Positions 1-8,490 of a stretch of DNA of 15,353 nt are shown piece by piece. The notes under the pieces are model-generated. The model ran no database searches. It saw nothing but the letters and a program-made list of their open reading frames with translations, and had not been told where the DNA came from. The translations under genes were made by a program, and so were the position numbers. The stretch lies in the NCBI GenBank assembly GCA_013042125.1, contig JABDQS010000052.1, positions 1-15,353 of the forward strand. Reading direction: 5' to 3'. The first letter of the stretch is position 1; the number at the start of each line of letters is the position of its first letter. The stretch comes from Eudoraea sp. GTDB lineage: Bacteria; Bacteroidota; Bacteroidia; Flavobacteriales; Flavobacteriaceae.

Positions 1-1430
1 ATCCAGTAGTAATCTTGTTTAAAGGTATAGCTGTTTGCCACCTGTCCATTGATAAGGACCTGATTTCCGGAGACATCAACTGTGTTCCCTTCATAATCAC
101 GGATAATTTTCTTGTAGAGCGGCAACACTTTTAGATTGAGAGAAACCGTACTTCCTTTTTCAGGAAGATAAATAGGCCCAAAGTTGTCATTGTTCCAGGG
201 ATATACCTCACTTTGTGGAAAGATATTATAGCCTTGCACCCCTTTCGGCTCCAGTATTTTAACGATTGAATCGATCTGAGGATCGGAGCGTAATTTTTCG
301 ACCATCTCATCCGTTAATGTTGCTTGCCGTTGTCTATCCGTGATCTCTCTAAGGGAAAGACGTAAGGCCCGGATAACGTCGGTTGCAATTCCTTTGTTAT
401 CCGTAAGGATCACCGGAGGATTATTTTGATCATAAACTCCATAACCATAGGTGCGTAAGGCATTGGTTTGCTGTGGACTTAACGACTGAGCAACATAGGT
501 TCTGTTGAATTCAGTTACGCCTGCTTCTATCAACAAACGGGAAGAGACACCTTTCTGAGCATACAAGGTATAGTCGTATTGAGGTTTGGCCCTGTCGGAA
601 AGCACCAGCTGCTCATCATTTATATAGACGTAGCCATCGCGTATCTCTAAAGAATCTCCGGGCAGACCTACACAACGCTTAACATAATTTGATTTTTTGT
701 CTATTGGTTTAACAACTCCTTTTTCCTTTTTAAAAAAGGCTCGTACGGTATCGGCAGGCCAACTGAAGACTACTATGTCGTTTCTATCCACTTTGGTAAA
801 TCCCGGTAGTCTGAAATAAGGGAGTTGAGGTTTATTCAAATAGGATCGGATACCAACAAAAGGAAGTGTATCGTGCACCATGGGCGCCGCTATTGTGGTC
901 ATGGGAGTTCTGGCACCATAGTGAAATTTGCTTACAAAGAGGAGATCTCCTATCCGCAAGGTCCGTTCCAAAGATCCTGTCGGGATAACATATGGTTGAA
1001 TAAAATAAGTATGCACCAGAGTGGCAGCCACTATGGCAAAAACAATGGAACTTACCCATTCACCTATACCACTTTTGGGGTGTAAACTTCGGTCCTTTAC
1101 GTGTTCTACATCTAAACTATAATTTATGTAATACGTGTAGAATCCAAGGGTAAGGATCACCAGCCAGGTATCTATTAGGCTGTTTCGTCCAAAACTTCTG
1201 ATCGTCTCAACCCATATCACAGGGAACATGAGCAGGTTGATAATAGGAATAAACAAGAGGATCACCCACCAGCCGGGCCTGTTGATGATCTTCATAAGTA
1301 CGATAGCATTGTAAACGGGCACTGCTGCTTCCCATGCCTGCCTGCCTGCTTTTATATAAAGTTTCCAGGTTCCTAAAAAATGGATCACCTGAACTAGTAG
1401 AATAAATAGAATCCACTGTGTAGCGTTCAT
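1..1430 (-). CDS. lepB: Signal peptidase I, C-terminus cut by window edge
   Basis: Membrane serine protease that removes signal peptides from exported proteins on the outer face of the inner membrane. The frame is open from the ATG at 1430 to the edge (476 codons); a TAA lies three codons upstream of the ATG, so the start is unambiguous. Residues about 4-102 carry several hydrophobic segments that include PGWWVILLFIPIINLL, resembling the small DUF5684-type membrane domain found ahead of many Bacteroidota signal peptidases. A further membrane span (about 125-143) precedes the catalytic serine box IPTGSLERTL (Ser153). The lysine box YVKRCVGLPGD gives the general base Lys251. About 200 residues follow before the break at YTFKQDYYW, longer than in E. 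coli LepB, so this region holds an insert. The final GDNR-type box must lie outside the window. It is the last visible gene of the parA-parB-DUF5683-dapB-lepB run, 53 bp after dapB. Confidence 0.93.
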   Translation of the reverse strand, partial: MNATQWILFILLVQVIHFLGTWKLYIKAGRQAWEAAVPVYNAIVLMKIINRPGWWVILLFIPIINLLMFPVIWVETIRSFGRNSLIDTWLVILTLGFYTYYINYSLDVEHVKDRSLHPKSGIGEWVSSIVFAIVAATLVHTYFIQPYVIPTGSLERTLRIGDLLFVSKFHYGARTPMTTIAAPMVHDTLPFVGIRSYLNKPQLPYFRLPGFTKVDRNDIVVFSWPADTVRAFFKKEKGVVKPIDKKSNYVKRCVGLPGDSLEIRDGYVYINDEQLVLSDRAKPQYDYTLYAQKGVSSRLLIEAGVTEFNRTYVAQSLSPQQTNALRTYGYGVYDQNNPPVILTDNKGIATDVIRALRLSLREITDRQRQATLTDEMVEKLRSDPQIDSIVKILEPKGVQGYNIFPQSEVYPWNNDNFGPIYLPEKGSTVSLNLKVLPLYKKIIRDYEGNTVDVSGNQVLINGQVANSYTFKQDYYW

Positions 1431-1483
1431 TCCTGCTTATTTTTTTCCGTTAGACGCGGCAAGGTATCATTTTGTTACCGTTT

Positions 1484-2185
1484 TTAACCCAGGTTTAACA
1501 CGTCTTTCATACTAAAGATCCCTTTTTTACCCACTATCCACTCGGCCGCAACTACCGCGCCAAGGGCAAATCCTTCCCTGCCGTGTGCAATGTGCTTAAT
1601 GCTTATCTGATCTTCGGCACCGGAATAGTTAACTTCATGGGTTCCCGGTATTTCTCCTTCTCGGTGAGAATGTATAGGCAGTATATCTTTCTGTTCATTG
1701 TTTAGCGCCCATTTGGTGTAGCCGGTTTCATTTATGATCCCTTCAGCCAGCGTTATTGCTGTACCGCTGGGAGCATCTAATTTATGAATATGATGGGTTT
1801 CATCAATTGATGCTTCATAGGTTTTTACTTTGGCCATCATCCTGGCCAATACTTTGTTAAGCTCAAAAAAGATATTGACCCCAAGGCTAAAATTAGAAGC
1901 ATATAAAAAAGCACCTTCCTGTTCCTTACAAAGTTGAGTTACTTCTTCATATTGAGTTAACCAACCCGTTGTTCCCGATATAACAGGAACTCCTGCCATA
2001 AGACATCCTTTTATATTATTAACCGCGGACTCAGGGATACTAAAGTCTATGGCCACATCCATATGTTCGTAATCAATTTCTGTAGTGCCTACATCGATAC
2101 GAGCCACAATACTATGGCCTCTTTTTTGGCTGATCTGTTCGATCATTTTACCCATTCTTCCATACCCGAACAACGCTATTTTCAA
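1484..2185 (-). CDS. dapB: 4-hydroxy-tetrahydrodipicolinate reductase
   Basis: NAD(P)H-dependent cytoplasmic enzyme of the diaminopimelate/lysine pathway, feeding peptidoglycan and lysine synthesis. Visible motifs: the Rossmann nucleotide loop GYGRMG (7-12), SGTTGW (70-75), and the family signature with His131, His132, Lys135 and DAPSGTA (137-143); His131 and Lys135 align with E. coli His159 and Lys163. At 233 residues it is shorter than the E. coli enzyme (273), as is usual in Bacteroidota. The start must be TTG at 2185: the next ATG is codon 11, which would destroy the nucleotide loop, and the only codons between this TTG and the upstream gene's TAG stop are a single TCG in the same frame. 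No Shine-Dalgarno is visible, so translation may depend on termination of the upstream gene. Confidence 0.95.
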   Translation of the reverse strand: MKIALFGYGRMGKMIEQISQKRGHSIVARIDVGTTEIDYEHMDVAIDFSIPESAVNNIKGCLMAGVPVISGTTGWLTQYEEVTQLCKEQEGAFLYASNFSLGVNIFFELNKVLARMMAKVKTYEASIDETHHIHKLDAPSGTAITLAEGIINETGYTKWALNNEQKDILPIHSHREGEIPGTHEVNYSGAEDQISIKHIAHGREGFALGAVVAAEWIVGKKGIFSMKDVLNLG

Positions 2186-2188
2186 CGA

Positions 2189-2821
2189 CTAAAATTTTAT
2201 GGTTAAGGCTAGGCCGTAATTAGGATCAGAAGTTATAGGATGATACTCTAGATAGGGTTTGATATCCAAACTGAGGTCATCGTCTACATTGAATTGCTTT
2301 AGATGGGCATCCACATTGGCATCTATAATATTGAAGGCATATAGTCCAATCGTGATGAGCAGCGCCAGATCCCTGTCTCGCTGATACCGCTCCTGAGCAT
2401 CTTGCAATGCTTCATCCGAAACATCCGGACTGCCGGGTACAATACCGGTGTCATTTATATCATAGTACTCATCATCAATGAAGCCAGCCCTCCGCCTTTT
2501 AAAAGCAGTTCGAAAGCTGTCATACAGATCATCATTATAGACGTAAAGATACACCCCGGTGCCAATTGCTCCATAGACTATTGGCAGTTTCCAGTAACGT
2601 TTGTTATAGATTTGACCTAAACCAGGTAGAATAGCGGAATAAAAGGCAGCTTTACTGGGCGCAAGCGGATTTACCTTTTGCTTTTCTATGGTACCGTCAA
2701 TGACAATCCCTTTTTCTTTAAAATCTGTGCGAAGAGAATCTGCCGATGACTTTTTATCCTGTGCAGTTATAAAACCAACACAACATAGAAGTAAAGCAAA
2801 AAAAAAAGATTGCTTATTCAC
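2189..2821 (-). CDS. DUF5683 family exported or membrane protein
   Basis: Protein of unknown function, 210 residues. The N-terminus is a good signal peptide: Lys3, a hydrophobic run about 6-19, and a probable cleavage site after ITA (residue 20). The conserved core starts near NPLAPSKAAFYSAILPGLGQ, followed by YNKRYWKLPIVYGAIG and a hydrophobic stretch ending GVYLYVYN; this pattern is the DUF5683 domain as I recognise it. It contains one or two membrane-embedded or amphipathic segments. The C-terminal part, with LSLDIKPYLEYHP and a final LALTIKF, looks beta-rich and ends in a hydrophobic-aromatic residue, which could suit outer-membrane association, though this is inference. The start is GTG at 2821: an in-frame TGA lies three codons upstream, and any later start would cut the signal peptide. 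The start overlaps the end of parB by 8 bp, so the two genes are probably translationally coupled. Confidence 0.85.
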   Translation of the reverse strand: MNKQSFFFALLLCCVGFITAQDKKSSADSLRTDFKEKGIVIDGTIEKQKVNPLAPSKAAFYSAILPGLGQIYNKRYWKLPIVYGAIGTGVYLYVYNDDLYDSFRTAFKRRRAGFIDDEYYDINDTGIVPGSPDVSDEALQDAQERYQRDRDLALLITIGLYAFNIIDANVDAHLKQFNVDDDLSLDIKPYLEYHPITSDPNYGLALTIKF

Positions 2822-3719
2822 CTGTGATCAATTTAATGATTCGTTGTAACTCTTCCTCGGATTTGAATGAAATCGCAATTTTACCTTTCTCGTTGTCTGA
2901 AGTATTAAGATTTACCCGGGTTTCTAAGAATTCAGATAGGGTTTGTTCACTTTGAACAATGTATCTTGATTTATCCGCAGATTTAGTGCCGGATTTCTTG
3001 GTAGTGCTTCCGGTATCATGGTATTTTCTTACCAATTCCTCTGTTTGGCGCACAGAAAGCGAATCGCCTATGATCTGTTCATAGATCTCCAATTGATCCT
3101 CACGACGTTCAATATTTACCAGGGTTCGGCCATGACCCATGCTAATGAAACCATCCCTTATGCCCGTCTGAATGATAGGATCTAATCGCAATAGCCTCAG
3201 GTAATTAGTGATCGTGGATCTTTTTTTACCCACCCTGTCACTTAATTTTTCCTGAGTTAGCTCAATTTCTTCAATCAATCTCTGGTAAGAAAGAGCAATT
3301 TCTATGGGGTCGAGATCTTGTCGTTGAATATTTTCAACCAGGGCCATTTCTAAGGATTCCTGATCGTTGGCAATACGTATATAAGCAGGGATGGTTTCCA
3401 GGCCTACTAGTCTGGAAGCTCTGTACCTCCGCTCTCCGGAGACCAGCTGGTATTTATTGAAATCGAGTTTACGAACGGTAATAGGTTGGATAACCCCAAG
3501 TTCTCTAATGGATGAGGCTAATTCCTGAAGTGCTTCATCGTTAAAGTTAGACCTTGGTTGAAAAGGATTAACATCTATCGCATCTAACTCCAGTTCAACA
3601 ATATTCCCCACTACCTTATCTGCATTCTTATCTGCAACGGAGTTAATATCATTCTCCGGATCTTTCAAGAGTGCAGAAAGTCCGCGCCCCAGCGCTTGTT
3701 TTCGTGTTGCTTTCGCCAT
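2814..3719 (-). CDS. parB: Chromosome-partitioning protein ParB (CTPase, parS-binding)
   Basis: Binds parS sites near the chromosome origin, spreads as a CTP-dependent clamp and recruits ParA and SMC for origin segregation. At 301 residues it has the normal length. Visible in order: an N-terminal ParA-contacting segment with ALGRGLSALL (9-18); the N-terminal nucleotide domain with NPFQPR (51-56) and the CTP-binding arginine motif GERRYRAS (95-102); ENIQRQDLDPIE (129-140); a helix-turn-helix around 155-178 with TQEKLSDRVGKKRSTITNYL; a Lys/Ser/Thr-rich linker (about 233-250); and a C-terminal dimerisation region. The ATG start shares one base with the parA stop (TAATG), which indicates coupled translation. 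No parS consensus was found in the window, so the sites must lie elsewhere. Confidence 0.97.
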   Translation of the reverse strand: MAKATRKQALGRGLSALLKDPENDINSVADKNADKVVGNIVELELDAIDVNPFQPRSNFNDEALQELASSIRELGVIQPITVRKLDFNKYQLVSGERRYRASRLVGLETIPAYIRIANDQESLEMALVENIQRQDLDPIEIALSYQRLIEEIELTQEKLSDRVGKKRSTITNYLRLLRLDPIIQTGIRDGFISMGHGRTLVNIERREDQLEIYEQIIGDSLSVRQTEELVRKYHDTGSTTKKSGTKSADKSRYIVQSEQTLSEFLETRVNLNTSDNEKGKIAISFKSEEELQRIIKLITGE

Positions 3720-4498
3720 TATACTTTCTCCTTATTTTTCTTGAGAAGTTCGTTAGCCATATTGAGATAATTGGCAGCGCCTTTGCTGCTGGCATCATAT
3801 TTTATAATGCTCTCCCCATAGCTGGGAGCTTCTCCGAGGCGAACATTTCGCTGAATGATGGTGTCAAATACCATTTCTGAAAAATGTTTTTTAACCTCTT
3901 CTACAACCTGGTTAGACAAGCGTAAACGCGAATCGTACATGGTGAGCAACAAACCTTCTATATCCAGATCCGGGTTATGGATCCTTTGTACACTTTTAAT
4001 TGTATTCAATAGCTTTCCAAGACCCTCCAGTGCGAAGTATTCGCACTGTATCGGAATGATCACTGAATCAGCAGCGGTCAAAGCATTCAGTGTTAATAAC
4101 CCAAGGGAAGGCGCACAATCTATCAGAATATAGTCATATTCCTCCTTGAGCTCCCTGATAGCCTGTTTCATCATGTATTCCCTGTCATCCTTGTCTACAA
4201 GTTCTATTTCTATGGCAACCAGATCAATATGCGAAGGAATAAGGTCAACATTGGGAGAAGAAGTTTTAATGATTGTTTCCCTTGCCAATTTTGTGTGCTC
4301 CAGCACCTGATAAGTTCCTAATTCGACCGTATCAACATCAATACCAAGACCGGAAGTGGCATTTGCCTGGGGATCTGCGTCTATTAAAAGTACTTTTTTC
4401 TCCAAAACTCCCAGCGAGGCGGCCAGGTTTACGGTGGTAGTAGTTTTACCCACTCCTCCCTTTTGGTTTGCAATAGCAATTATTTTGCCCATCATCAT
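3719..4498 (-). CDS. parA: Chromosome-partitioning ATPase ParA/Soj
   Basis: Nucleoid-binding ATPase that works with ParB to move and separate replicated origins. At 259 residues it is the short chromosomal Soj type, without the N-terminal DNA-binding domain of plasmid ParA. The deviant Walker A KGGVGKTT (13-20) has the signature first lysine; LLIDADPQANATSGLG follows near residue 40, and the Walker B region is YDYILIDCAPSLG. Three consecutive ATG codons (4498, 4495, 4492) could each start translation; the first is given, and the choice does not affect the fold. It is the first gene of its block, preceded by a 127-bp gap, so a promoter for parA-parB-DUF5683-dapB-lepB is expected there. Confidence 0.97.
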   Translation of the reverse strand: MMMGKIIAIANQKGGVGKTTTTVNLAASLGVLEKKVLLIDADPQANATSGLGIDVDTVELGTYQVLEHTKLARETIIKTSSPNVDLIPSHIDLVAIEIELVDKDDREYMMKQAIRELKEEYDYILIDCAPSLGLLTLNALTAADSVIIPIQCEYFALEGLGKLLNTIKSVQRIHNPDLDIEGLLLTMYDSRLRLSNQVVEEVKKHFSEMVFDTIIQRNVRLGEAPSYGESIIKYDASSKGAANYLNMANELLKKNKEKV

Positions 4499-4625
4499 AG
4501 TAAGTTAGAGGATAAAAATACGATTATTTGGTTAGCCAAAAAATGTATTTTGTTAACACAAAGTGAATAACTTAAGAATTAAGAAACTGTCGTAAATAAA
4601 AAACTACTTTACAGGAGGAAGAGAA
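4499..4625 (-). promoter_or_regulatory. Gap upstream of parA, possible promoter
   Basis: AT-rich 127-bp gap between the end of the mutase operon and parA. Read on the minus strand, TTTG (4540-4537) followed after 16 bases by TATTTTTA (4520-4513) loosely matches the Bacteroidota promoter pattern TTG / TAnnTTTG, with the last G missing and spacing one base short of the usual 17-23. It would lie 14 bp before the parA ATG. I see no strong hairpin with a T-run that would end the upstream operon, so read-through from the mutase genes is possible. Location is supported by layout; the exact boxes are weak. Confidence 0.25.
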
Positions 4626-6785
4626 CTATTTTTCCGTGTCCAGGAGTATTTCCAGGATCTGTATGGCTGCTTCACTGATCTTTGTTCCCGGACCGTATAC
4701 AGCTACGGCACCAGAATCGAACAAGAACTGGTAGTCTTGCTTAGGGATAACACCACCCACGATCACCATAATGTCTTCCCTTCCATATTTTTTTAATTCC
4801 TGCAGCACCTGGGGCACCAGGGTTTTATGACCTGCCGCCAGGGAGGAAACTCCCAGAATATGGACGTCATTCTCAACTGCCTGCTTAGCTGCTTCGGCCG
4901 GAGTTTGGAACAATGGGCCTATATCTACGTCAAAACCCAGATCTGCATACCCGGTTGCAACCACCTTGGCCCCTCTGTCATGCCCATCCTGTCCCATTTT
5001 AGCGATCATGATCCTTGGACGTCTGCCATCTATTTCAGCAAAAGCATCGGCAAGATCACGAGCCTTTTTAAAACTTTGGTCGTCTTTGATTTCCTTGGAA
5101 TACACTCCTGAAAATGTTTGAATTTTAGCGTTATATCTCTTGAAGACCACTTCCAGAGCATCACTGATCTCTCCCAGCGTAGCTCTTTTCCTTGCAGCAT
5201 CGACGGCTAAAGCTAACAAATTATTTTCAGCTTTACCTTTACCTTTTTTGCCTTTGTTCTCAGCAGCTAACGTAAGGACCTTCAGGGCTTTGGTCACTGC
5301 TTTGCTATCTCTTTCTTTTTTTACTTTTTTAAGACGTTCTACCTGCTGTCTGCGAACTTCGGCATTATCCACTTCCAGGATCTGCATGAGTTCTTCCTCT
5401 TCAAGGCGGTATTGATTTACCCCCACAATTATATCCTTTCCGCTATCTATCCGGGCTTGCTTTTTGGCCGCCGCTTCCTCTATCCGCATTTTTGGGATCC
5501 CTTCCTCTATCGCTTTTGTCATTCCACCTAATTCCTCCACTTCTTCTATTAGATTCCAGGCTTTTTTTGCCAGGGCATCCGTTAAGTATTCCACATAGTA
5601 GCTTCCTGCCCAGGGATCAACGGTTTTTGTGATATTTGTTTCGCTTTGCAGGTATATCTGTGTATTCCTCGCGATCCTGGCTGAAAAGTCGGTTGGTAGG
5701 GCAATAGCCTCATCCAAAGCATTGGTATGAAGACTTTGAGTACCTCCAAAGGCTGCGGCCGCAGCTTCAATGGTTGTCCGCGCCACATTATTGAAGGGAT
5801 CTTGTTCGGTAAGACTCCAGCCACTGGTCTGGCAATGTGTTCTGAGGGCGAGCGACTTTGGGTTCTTAGGATCGAATTGCTGAATTAGTTTAGCCCATAG
5901 AATGCGCCCTGCCCTCATCTTGGCGATCTCCATAAAGTGATTCATACCGATGGCCCAAAAAAATGAAAGTCTGGGGGCAAAAGTATCTATATCCAATCCC
6001 GCTTTTAATCCGGTCCTGATGTATTCTAAACCGTCTGCCAATGTATATGCCAATTCAATATCTGCGGTGGCACCGGCTTCCTGCATATGGTATCCGGAAA
6101 TGCTTATACTATTGAATTTAGGCATGTATTTGCTTGTATATTCAAAAATATCTGCGATGATCTGCATAGATGGACCCGGAGGATAGATATAGGTGTTCCT
6201 TACCATGAATTCCTTAAGAATATCATTTTGAATGGTCCCTGCCAACAATTCAGGGGTAACTCCTTGTTCTTCTGCGGCAACAATGTAGAAGGCCATTATG
6301 GGGAGTACGGCACCGTTCATGGTCATTGAAACCGACATTTTATCTAAGGGGATACCGTCAAAAAGGATCTTCATGTCCTCTACAGAATCTATGGCCACAC
6401 CAGCTTTCCCGACATCGCCTACCACCCGCTCATGGTCGCTATCATACCCTCTGTGCGTAGGAAGGTCGAAGGCTACCGACAAGCCTTTTTGACCGGCTTC
6501 AAGATTCCTTCTATAAAAGGCATTACTTTCTTCTGCGGTCGAAAAACCGGCATATTGCCGAATGGTCCAGGGTCTTTGAACGTACATGGTGGCATATGGG
6601 CCTCGCAGGAAAGGGGGTGAGCCTGCTGCAAAATCAAGATGCTCCAGAGCATCTGTTTCTTCTTGTGAATACTGTTTATGAACTTCGATGCCTTCGGCGA
6701 AGTGAAAAGAATCATTCCCGGACAAAGGTCTTTCTAACGAGCCATTTGAAGGTAATTGGAGGTCTTGTACGTTTTTTCTACTCAT
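4626..6785 (-). CDS. mutB: Methylmalonyl-CoA mutase, large (catalytic, B12-binding) subunit
   Basis: Adenosylcobalamin enzyme interconverting (R)-methylmalonyl-CoA and succinyl-CoA; also called scpA. At 719 residues it has the family's length. The TIM-barrel half starts with [20 protein letters not shown]. By a constant offset of 11 from the Propionibacterium enzyme, Tyr78, Arg196 (in [11 protein letters not shown]) and His233 (in [10 protein letters not shown]) match its active-site Tyr89, Arg207 and His244. The C-terminal cobalamin domain has [10 protein letters not shown] with the cobalt-ligating His602, then SSLAAGHKT and VIVGGVIP. A lysine/glycine-rich linker (about 508-519, KGKKGKGK) joins the two halves. 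The ATG at 6785 overlaps the small-subunit stop by 8 bp (ATGAGTAG), fitting coupled synthesis of a heterodimer. It is the last gene of the udk-ftsB-mutA-mutB block. Confidence 0.97.
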   Translation of the reverse strand: MSRKNVQDLQLPSNGSLERPLSGNDSFHFAEGIEVHKQYSQEETDALEHLDFAAGSPPFLRGPYATMYVQRPWTIRQYAGFSTAEESNAFYRRNLEAGQKGLSVAFDLPTHRGYDSDHERVVGDVGKAGVAIDSVEDMKILFDGIPLDKMSVSMTMNGAVLPIMAFYIVAAEEQGVTPELLAGTIQNDILKEFMVRNTYIYPPGPSMQIIADIFEYTSKYMPKFNSISISGYHMQEAGATADIELAYTLADGLEYIRTGLKAGLDIDTFAPRLSFFWAIGMNHFMEIAKMRAGRILWAKLIQQFDPKNPKSLALRTHCQTSGWSLTEQDPFNNVARTTIEAAAAAFGGTQSLHTNALDEAIALPTDFSARIARNTQIYLQSETNITKTVDPWAGSYYVEYLTDALAKKAWNLIEEVEELGGMTKAIEEGIPKMRIEEAAAKKQARIDSGKDIIVGVNQYRLEEEELMQILEVDNAEVRRQQVERLKKVKKERDSKAVTKALKVLTLAAENKGKKGKGKAENNLLALAVDAARKRATLGEISDALEVVFKRYNAKIQTFSGVYSKEIKDDQSFKKARDLADAFAEIDGRRPRIMIAKMGQDGHDRGAKVVATGYADLGFDVDIGPLFQTPAEAAKQAVENDVHILGVSSLAAGHKTLVPQVLQELKKYGREDIMVIVGGVIPKQDYQFLFDSGAVAVYGPGTKISEAAIQILEILLDTEK

Positions 6786-8160
6786 TGTTAAGTCTTTTCA
6801 GTTCAACAGTTTCTGCCAATCTTTTTTCCAGAATAGGTTCAATGAGCGTCTTTTCCTGTTTGGTCTTTAAGAATGGATATATTTCAATATTCTCTTTCAT
6901 GGTCTCACTAGGATTCAAATATGCATTACTACCTACTAGGACCCGTTCACCACGCTCAAATTGCAGTTGATCTTTTTCCGCTTGTTCTCTTATCTTCTTT
7001 TGAATTGTGTGTTGTTTAAGGGATTTCAGGAAGCCACCAGAAGCTTCAAGATTCTTAAAGAGTTGCAGGGCTTTTTCTGCTAACTGATCTGTCAGGGTCT
7101 CTAAATAATAGGCACCATCGGCGGGATTTGAAACTACGCCAAAATAGCTTTCATTACGCAGGATCAATAACTGATTGCGGGCAATTCGTTCTCCAAATTC
7201 GTTCTCCTTATGGTAGATGGCATCGTACGGAAGGTTACAAATGGTATCTGCTCCTCCATTTATTGCCGCCATGCATTCTGTAGTAGTTCTCAATAAGTTA
7301 GCATTGAACTCGTACAGTGTCTTATTTCGTTTACTGGGCTGCGCGATAATATGACAAGTTTTGGGAGCATTGTAAGCAGATGCCAATGTTTCCCAAAGGA
7401 GACGCAGTGCCCTTAATTTGGCGATCTCAAAGAAATAATCTGAGTCTACAGCGACTTTAAAAACTGGTTCAGGCATGGATACCGGGAACTGTTGGCTGCT
7501 AAAGAGATTCAGATATTCATTTGCCTGAGCCATCGTATAGGCCAATTGCTGAACGCGATTCGCGCCCGCATTTTGGAATAGCGCTCCATCAATTGTGACC
7601 GTTTGCAAATTGGGTAAGTCATTTGCCATTTGCACCATGTAAGCCAGATCTTTTTCCATGGAATGTTGCCAATTGCCTGTTCTGGCAAGGCTGCCCAAAA
7701 CATCCATGTGGATAAAGAAGGAGGCGTTTTCAGGTATTTTATACGTGGTGATTTTTTCGATGAATTCTGAAGAGGCAAATTGAAGTTCCAGATGTATTGG
7801 GACCGTCAATAGATCGATTCCCTGTAATAGTTCCTCTGTTTTAGTTTCAGGAGAAGGGAGGATAAAATACAAGCTATCAGCTCCGCGTAACAGAGCATCG
7901 CAGGCCTTTTTATTGGCTGCTTTAGCATCCTGAACATAAAATATTTGGCCAATCTTCCAACTTTTAGGAGTAACTATATGATGCGGAGGTTGTTGATTAA
8001 GATCCTCCGAATTGTAAAAAGGTTTTACTTTGATATGATCGGCACCTTCCCACACCAATTTTTCATTGTAATCTTCCCCTTTGAGTCCTGCCTGGATCTG
8101 CTGCTTCCATGCTTTGGAGGATACACTTGGAAAGTTGTAAAAATTACTGCTCATCGTCAT
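6778..8160 (-). CDS. mutA: Methylmalonyl-CoA mutase, small (non-catalytic) subunit
   Basis: Partner of the large subunit. At 460 residues it covers only the barrel half: no DxHxxG cobalamin motif and no C-terminal B12 domain, unlike the small subunits of Propionibacterium that keep a degenerate one. Family resemblance is seen in the N-terminal [20 protein letters not shown], in [15 protein letters not shown], in [13 protein letters not shown] (matching [11 protein letters not shown] of the large subunit) and in [20 protein letters not shown] (matching [20 protein letters not shown] there). The probable role is structural support of the heterodimer. The ATG at 8160 lies 17 bp inside the end of the upstream division gene; a second in-frame ATG at 8154 is an alternative that would cut the overlap to 11 bp. 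Confidence 0.93.
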   Translation of the reverse strand: MTMSSNFYNFPSVSSKAWKQQIQAGLKGEDYNEKLVWEGADHIKVKPFYNSEDLNQQPPHHIVTPKSWKIGQIFYVQDAKAANKKACDALLRGADSLYFILPSPETKTEELLQGIDLLTVPIHLELQFASSEFIEKITTYKIPENASFFIHMDVLGSLARTGNWQHSMEKDLAYMVQMANDLPNLQTVTIDGALFQNAGANRVQQLAYTMAQANEYLNLFSSQQFPVSMPEPVFKVAVDSDYFFEIAKLRALRLLWETLASAYNAPKTCHIIAQPSKRNKTLYEFNANLLRTTTECMAAINGGADTICNLPYDAIYHKENEFGERIARNQLLILRNESYFGVVSNPADGAYYLETLTDQLAEKALQLFKNLEASGGFLKSLKQHTIQKKIREQAEKDQLQFERGERVLVGSNAYLNPSETMKENIEIYPFLKTKQEKTLIEPILEKRLAETVELKRLNNE

Positions 8161-8485
8161 CCTGTTTATTTTTTAAACTATCCTCATATTCAATCAGATA
8201 GATCTCCTCATTTTTCTTTTTCAGATAGTAGTGTTCCCGGGCAAACTTTTCCAATTCTTTGGGATCTGAAAGTTTTTCCAGTGTTTTTTTATCTTTTTCT
8301 ATTTCACTTCTGAGGAATTCCTGTTGCTTTTCGAGGGTTTTAATTTGTTTTTTTAATTCCAAATGGATCATTAGCGAATTTGTGTCAAAAAATACCATCC
8401 AAATTACAAATGCCGTTAGGACCACTACATAAATATTGGTCACAATACCAAACCATTTTTTTGATCTAAGATCTTTCAGTCCCAT
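8144..8485 (-). CDS. FtsB/DivIC-like septum formation protein
   Basis: Small bitopic membrane protein of the septum initiator family (113 residues). A short basic cytoplasmic end (KDLRSKK) is followed by one membrane segment (about 13-33) and a charged coiled-coil (about 42-75, with LELKKQIKTLEKQQEFL) on the periplasmic side. It ends in the family C-terminal motif, here LEKFAREHYYLKKKNEEIYLIEY, and an acidic tail. Family members link with FtsL and FtsQ/DivIB in the divisome and help to trigger septal peptidoglycan synthesis. FtsB and DivIC cannot be told apart from sequence alone, so no symbol is given. It sits 5 bp after udk and overlaps mutA by 17 bp. Confidence 0.88.
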   Translation of the reverse strand: MGLKDLRSKKWFGIVTNIYVVVLTAFVIWMVFFDTNSLMIHLELKKQIKTLEKQQEFLRSEIEKDKKTLEKLSDPKELEKFAREHYYLKKKNEEIYLIEYEDSLKNKQDDDEQ

Positions 8486-8490
8486 GGTGA

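Noticed and set aside
832..1416. Short open frames inside the left-edge region that might suggest a broken gene.
   Set aside because: The lepB frame is continuously open from the ATG at 1430 to base 1 with both catalytic boxes in one frame, so there is no frameshift; the short frames are out-of-frame shadows.
2180..2200. DUF5683 and DapB as one interrupted fusion gene.
   Set aside because: Each protein is complete on its own, and an exported domain fused to a cytoplasmic enzyme makes little sense; the shared frame is most likely chance.
4561..4620. CTGTAAA...TTTACGACAG as a terminator after the mutase operon.
   Set aside because: The pairing is interrupted and has no following T-run at the correct place.
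6596..6970. 124-codon plus-strand open frame with a hydrophobic middle across the mutA/mutB junction.
   Set aside because: It lies opposite two conserved genes, and its hydrophobicity comes from the complement of their charged codons.
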